The notes beneath the pieces are model-generated. The model was not told the origin of the DNA. It saw only the letters and a program-made list of their open reading frames with translations, and made no database searches. The position numbers were made by a program, and so were the translations under genes. From Gracilimonas amylolytica (GTDB lineage Bacteria > Bacteroidota > Rhodothermia > Balneolales > Balneolaceae), in NCBI RefSeq assembly GCF_002911695.1, contig NZ_PQBS01000037.1, positions 411,871 to 475,870 on the forward strand: 64,000 nucleotides of DNA, written 5' to 3'. This document shows positions 60,775 through 64,000 of this stretch, in pieces. Position 1 is the first letter of the stretch; every line of letters begins with the position of its first letter.

Positions 60775-61134
60775 ATGCTGCACATAGTTGGAATAAACAA
60801 CTGCAATAAGATCCGAGATACCAAAAAATGGATGGATTCACACAATGTGGACTACGAATTCATTGACATCAAAAAAGCCCCTCTTACAAGAGAAGAACTA
60901 AAGGAACTGGAATTCAAGGTGGGGCTGGATGTATTGGTGAATAAAAGAGGGCGAAAATGGAGAGACCTAGGGTTGGCTAAAAAAGACCTCACCGATGACG
61001 AACTGTTTGAGCAGCTTCTGGAGCATCAGGTGATGATCAAGCGACCGGTTCTTATAAAAGATGAAGCCGTTCTCGTCGGGTACGATGAAGATGCCTTTGA
61101 AACCTTTGTGGCTGAACCTGAGGAAGAAGGATGA
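60775..61134 (+). CDS. ArsC/Spx-family protein
   Basis: 119 residues, a thioredoxin-fold ArsC/Spx/YffB relative: IVGINNCNKIRDTKKWMDS with Cys10 in the active-site position, ELEFKVGLDVLVNKRGRKWRD, then IKRPVLIKDEAVLVGYDEDAFETFV. It lacks the second Cys of Spx CxxC at the N-terminus (here NCNK). Probable arsenate-reductase-like thiol reductase or RNA-polymerase regulator; no other arsenic genes occur nearby. The stop overlaps the DUF3108 start (ATGA). A TATCTTTA box at 60729-60736 may be its promoter -7. Confidence 0.85.
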   Translation: MLHIVGINNCNKIRDTKKWMDSHNVDYEFIDIKKAPLTREELKELEFKVGLDVLVNKRGRKWRDLGLAKKDLTDDELFEQLLEHQVMIKRPVLIKDEAVLVGYDEDAFETFVAEPEEEG

Positions 61135-61946
61135 TCTCGTTCAAACAAATGGTCATATTTATCCTCTTGTGCACCTTTGTGGGCGTTGGGGGAAGCGTAG
61201 CTGCCCAAGACCTTTATCCTTCAGATAAAGAAACGGCTCCTGACATGGAGGATTTCTTTTCCGTGAAGGAAACCTTTCGGTATGAAGTGAAATATGGGTT
61301 CCTGAAACTGGGCTGGGTCAATGTTGAATTGCTTAGCGATACACTGTATCAGGATCAGCAGCGTAAGCACATTCTGACTGAGATCGAATCCAATTCCAAG
61401 ATTCCGTTTATGGGAAAAGAACTGGACCGGCTGAACAGTATCTTTTATGTGAATGATGAGGGCTGGCCGGTAGAGAACAAATACTGGAAGGATAATATCG
61501 ATGAAGATGAAATGAACGAGATACAGTACTGGTTCGACCGTGACTTGGGTAAGGTGTATTACAAAGAAGAGGACGGCAGCCGCGATACTCTTGACCTGGA
61601 AGATCCCGCCACTTCCGGCCACCTGATCTTTTATGTATCCCGTATGCACGCCGGAACGGAAGAGGGATTTGCCTTGCCGGTGTATGTAACCAAGAAAAAA
61701 GGATACATCTTTGGCCGGAATTCAACCAAGCTTGAAGAACGAAATTATGAGGCGTTTGAAGAACCGGTTCAAGCCTATAAATTGGAGGGTAAGACTGAAA
61801 ATATTGAAGGCCCTTTTGGTTTTAGTGGCGACTTCAGAGCCTGGTTCATGAATGATGACCTCAGGATCCCATTGGAAGCCCGGGTAAAAGTACTCTGGGG
61901 TAATGTGAAAGTCAGGCTCATTGAATATACACGCGAAGACCTATGA
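61131..61946 (+). CDS. DUF3108 domain protein, secreted
   Basis: 271 residues with signal peptide [26 protein letters not shown]3108 core: [58 protein letters not shown] and [19 protein letters not shown]. Families of this type bind or process a lipid or glycan at the periplasm, but no assay is known to me. Overlaps both neighbours by 4 bases (ATGA), so ArsC-like, DUF3108 and dut form one translationally coupled unit. Confidence 0.85.
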   Translation: MISFKQMVIFILLCTFVGVGGSVAAQDLYPSDKETAPDMEDFFSVKETFRYEVKYGFLKLGWVNVELLSDTLYQDQQRKHILTEIESNSKIPFMGKELDRLNSIFYVNDEGWPVENKYWKDNIDEDEMNEIQYWFDRDLGKVYYKEEDGSRDTLDLEDPATSGHLIFYVSRMHAGTEEGFALPVYVTKKKGYIFGRNSTKLEERNYEAFEEPVQAYKLEGKTENIEGPFGFSGDFRAWFMNDDLRIPLEARVKVLWGNVKVRLIEYTREDL

Positions 61947-62389
61947 AAAAAGTATTGATAAAAAAACTGGAACACGGGCAGGATCTGCCACTGCCAAATT
62001 ATGAGACCATTGCCTCCGCCGGAATGGATATTCGGGCAGCATTGGAAGCTCCCATCATCCTGAAACCCGGAGAACGAAAGTTGATCCCAACTGGATTACA
62101 GATGGCTCTGCCTGAAGGCTTTGAGGCACAGATACGTCCCCGCAGCGGACTTGCGATCCGAAACGGTATTACTATGCTGAATTCCCCCGGCACTATCGAT
62201 GCCGATTATCGGGGCGAAGTGAAGGTGATCGCCATTAACCATAGTGAAGAAGAATTTGAGATCAATCACGGAGACCGTATTGCCCAGATGGTGATCGCAC
62301 CGGTCACACAATTCCCGGTGGTTGAGGTCGATGAGCTGGATGAAACGGATCGCGGTGATGGTGGGTTTGGAAGCACCGGAGTGAGGTGA
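61943..62389 (+). CDS. dut: dUTP diphosphatase
   Basis: 148 residues, full length. Hydrolyses dUTP to dUMP and PPi, protecting DNA from uracil and feeding dTMP synthesis. All five motifs are present: AGMDIRA (26-32), RPRSGL (65-70), [10 protein letters not shown] (83-92, with the catalytic Asp86), DRIAQM (111-116) and [10 protein letters not shown] (137-146). Coupled to the DUF3108 gene by an ATGA overlap. Confidence 0.96.
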   Translation: MKKVLIKKLEHGQDLPLPNYETIASAGMDIRAALEAPIILKPGERKLIPTGLQMALPEGFEAQIRPRSGLAIRNGITMLNSPGTIDADYRGEVKVIAINHSEEEFEINHGDRIAQMVIAPVTQFPVVEVDELDETDRGDGGFGSTGVR

Positions 62390-62431
62390 TTGTTGATTGA
62401 AAATTCAACATTCAACTCTGAAGTAGAAACA

Positions 62432-62523
62432 GGTCATCCTGAAGATACTTCCGAAGGATCTACAAATGTTGGGATACGCAATGAGTTGTGAAGATGCTTC
62501 GGGAATAACCTCAGCATGACCCC
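62432..62523. repeat. Dispersed inverted repeat of the TCATCCTGA type, copy 2
   Basis: Begins GTCATCCTGAAGATACTTCC and ends with GAAGATGCTTCGGGAATAAC, CTCAGCATGACCCC. The ends are inverted (GTCATCCTGA / CAGCATGAC); the last 31 bases match 26938-26968 at about 26 positions. It lies between dut and the MFS gene. Confidence 0.6.
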
Positions 62524-62582
62524 TAAAAAAATTTAATAATCTTTTCAAATAGCTGATGGCCCGGTGCTGACAGCTTCATTTT

Positions 62583-63833
62583 ATGTTAGAGAATCTTCGT
62601 CCGTATTTAAGCCTCATAAAAGAAAACCACGACTTTCGGCGCCTTTGGTTATCCCAATCGGTTTCAAATTTCGGGGATTGGTTTGGCTTGCTGGCTTTGT
62701 ACGCCATCATCAGCCGGTATTCGGATTCTGAGTTTTTGTTAGGACTCATCATCGTGGTAAAGATGTTGAGTCTGGCATTTTTCTCACCCTTTGCCGGTTA
62801 TCTGGCCGATCGCTTCAATCGCAGAATGCTTATGATCTGGTGTGATCTTTTGAGAGGGGTTGCCGTGTTGGGTATTCTATTGGTTAATTCTCCTGAAACC
62901 CTGTGGATCGCCTATGTATTGACGGCCGTTCAGATGATGTTATCGGCTATTTTTGAACCGGCCAAAACCTCTTCCATACCTAATGTAACCTCCGAAGAAA
63001 ACCTGACCAACGCCAATATCATATCCACGGCAAGCTGGAGTATCATTTTTACAACGGGAATGGCCATTGGGGGATTTGCAACAGACCTTCTTGGAACGGA
63101 TCTGGTGCTGATCCTGGATTCCCTCACCTATGTACTATCTGCCTGGTTTGTTTATAAAGCGGTCATCCCTCAAAAGCGTCTTTCAAAAGAGGAGATGTAT
63201 CGCACACGAAACCCATTCAAAGGTATCAGGGAAGGCTTGCGTTACCTCTTCGATAACCGCCATATTCTGAGACCCTCACTTGCAAAAGGAACCTCGACCG
63301 TATTTTTAGGCGGTTTAGTTTATCTGCTCATTATCGTCAGTGAAGAGGTGCTGATGATGGGAAGTATTGGGCTTGGGTTGCTGTATGCCGCCCGTGGAAT
63401 TGGGACTGGGGTTGGTCCAATTATCGGTCGCCGCATGTTCAGCGATGAAAAGGACTGGGTGATGGTAATGGGACTGGCGATCACCTTCTGTGGACTGATG
63501 TATATGGTGGTTGGTTTTGTGAACAGCCTCACTCTCATGTTCATTTTTGTATTACTGGCTCATGCAGCTTCCGGGGCAAACTGGGTGACCAGTACCGTTC
63601 TCCTTCAAAAGCGTACTCAGGATACATTTCGTGGGCGCATATTCAGTACCGAGTGGTTACTATTTACCATAGGGAGTTCCATTTCTACTACCATTGCTTC
63701 ACTCATTCTGGAGTTTGACATCATGGGAGTGAAACCATTGATCCTGGTCTACGGTGGTATCATGGCGATGGGGGGAATCATCTGGAGCTTCACCATCACT
63801 AAAAACGAGCGACTTTGGCAAGAAGCGGGTTGA
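62583..63833 (+). CDS. MFS transporter (EntS-like group)
   Basis: 416 residues, 12 transmembrane helices. MFS start NHDFRRLWLSQSVSNFGDWFGLLALYAI (helix 1), the A-motif-type loop GYLADRFNRRMLMIWCDLLRG, and RTRNPFKGIREGLRYLFDNRHILRPSL in the central loop, which is a pattern of the DHA3/EntS branch. Likely a small-molecule exporter; the substrate is unknown. It stands alone after the dut unit, separated by about 190 bases including a dispersed repeat. Confidence 0.9.
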   Translation: MLENLRPYLSLIKENHDFRRLWLSQSVSNFGDWFGLLALYAIISRYSDSEFLLGLIIVVKMLSLAFFSPFAGYLADRFNRRMLMIWCDLLRGVAVLGILLVNSPETLWIAYVLTAVQMMLSAIFEPAKTSSIPNVTSEENLTNANIISTASWSIIFTTGMAIGGFATDLLGTDLVLILDSLTYVLSAWFVYKAVIPQKRLSKEEMYRTRNPFKGIREGLRYLFDNRHILRPSLAKGTSTVFLGGLVYLLIIVSEEVLMMGSIGLGLLYAARGIGTGVGPIIGRRMFSDEKDWVMVMGLAITFCGLMYMVVGFVNSLTLMFIFVLLAHAASGANWVTSTVLLQKRTQDTFRGRIFSTEWLLFTIGSSISTTIASLILEFDIMGVKPLILVYGGIMAMGGIIWSFTITKNERLWQEAG

Positions 63834-63863
63834 ATACTGAATATCCAATTTCCCATGCAGGAC

Positions 63864-63959
63864 CTTCAAGCGTCCGTAGGTCCTTGAAGTGTTCGGATCA
63901 TTGGTAAAACACTTATTTCAGCCCACACAACGCTTGCATGTCTTTAAGGACGCTGCAAG
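63864..63959. repeat. Pair of hairpin repeats with a conserved loop
   Basis: Hairpin 1: CTTCAAG (63864-63870) / CTTGAAG (63883-63889), loop CGTCCGTAGGTC. Hairpin 2, read in the opposite direction: CTTGCA / TGCAAG (63933-63938, 63954-63959), loop with GCGTCCTTAAAGACA. The stem sequence differs while CGTCC-TA-AGAC-type loop sequence is kept. These are short palindromic repeat units in the 3' end of the window; no gene is present in 63834-64000. Confidence 0.55.
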
Positions 63960-64000
63960 GTTTTTATTTTAGCATAAAAAACGCCGAAGCAGATTCCCAC

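Overview
The window reads as one contiguous piece of chromosome from a mesophilic, Gram-negative heterotroph of the Bacteroidota/Balneolota (FCB) branch, most likely Balneolota. That placement is inferred from gene content: a tricorn-type S41 protease, a DUF5916 outer-membrane protein, a choice-of-anchor B protein, YceI proteins, azurin, lipoproteins and secreted beta-propellers. It is also supported by TAnnTTTG-type promoter boxes and by several families of small dispersed palindromic repeats. Base composition looks moderate, around mid-40s percent GC by eye. I see no rRNA, tRNA, CRISPR array, prophage or complete insertion sequence. About 64 protein genes are supported.

Layout. 0-8.5 kb: the 3' part of a tricorn-like protease, a beta-lactamase-family hydrolase, DUF4256, a small SEC-C membrane protein, a CBM9/DUF5916 outer-membrane protein and an SDR/DUF2867 protein. 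8.5-19.2 kb: pdxB, a pyrimidine-nucleoside phosphorylase, then a same-strand run holding pspA, a short PspA-like coiled-coil paralogue, a membrane-anchored coiled-coil protein, a crotonase, a CNNM/CBS protein and a classical AAA ATPase; then phosphofructokinase and an NAD(P)-binding protein. 19.3-26 kb: azurin, a Gfo/Idh/MocA oxidoreductase, a GAF histidine kinase, an SMP-30-like lipoprotein, an LCIB-type (theta) carbonic anhydrase candidate and a DEAD-box helicase. 26-31 kb: a repeat-rich stretch around hisI, then yidD-cysS-folE on the minus strand, a Dabb protein, a Smr protein and an esterase lipoprotein. 31-43 kb: a membrane MutS-like ATPase, YceI plus an outer-membrane barrel, a second YceI, an inositol-phosphatase-family enzyme, an M1-peptidase-like protein without its zinc site and a NatAB-type ABC exporter. 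43-47 kb: glgA-glgC and sucD. 47-58 kb: secreted beta-propeller and repeat proteins, two more beta-lactamase-family proteins (one degenerate), membrane proteins and a methyltransferase. 58-64 kb: repeats around a GIY-YIG gene, an APC permease, an ArsC/Spx protein, DUF3108, dut and an MFS transporter.

The best leads are: (1) the PspA/coiled-coil/AAA neighbourhood, which could form an ESCRT-III/Vps4-like membrane-remodelling module; (2) a bacterial LCIB/theta-carbonic anhydrase with its metal ligands intact; (3) tandem 11-bp TTCACA repeats, resembling a Pho box in architecture, upstream of both azurin and a YceI-porin pair; (4) two genes whose 5' ends are out of frame at A8 tracts; (5) two pseudoenzymes; and (6) several structured dispersed repeats, including a covarying double hairpin that flanks the GIY-YIG gene.

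All calls come from reading the sequence. No database search was possible, and family names rest on recognised motifs.
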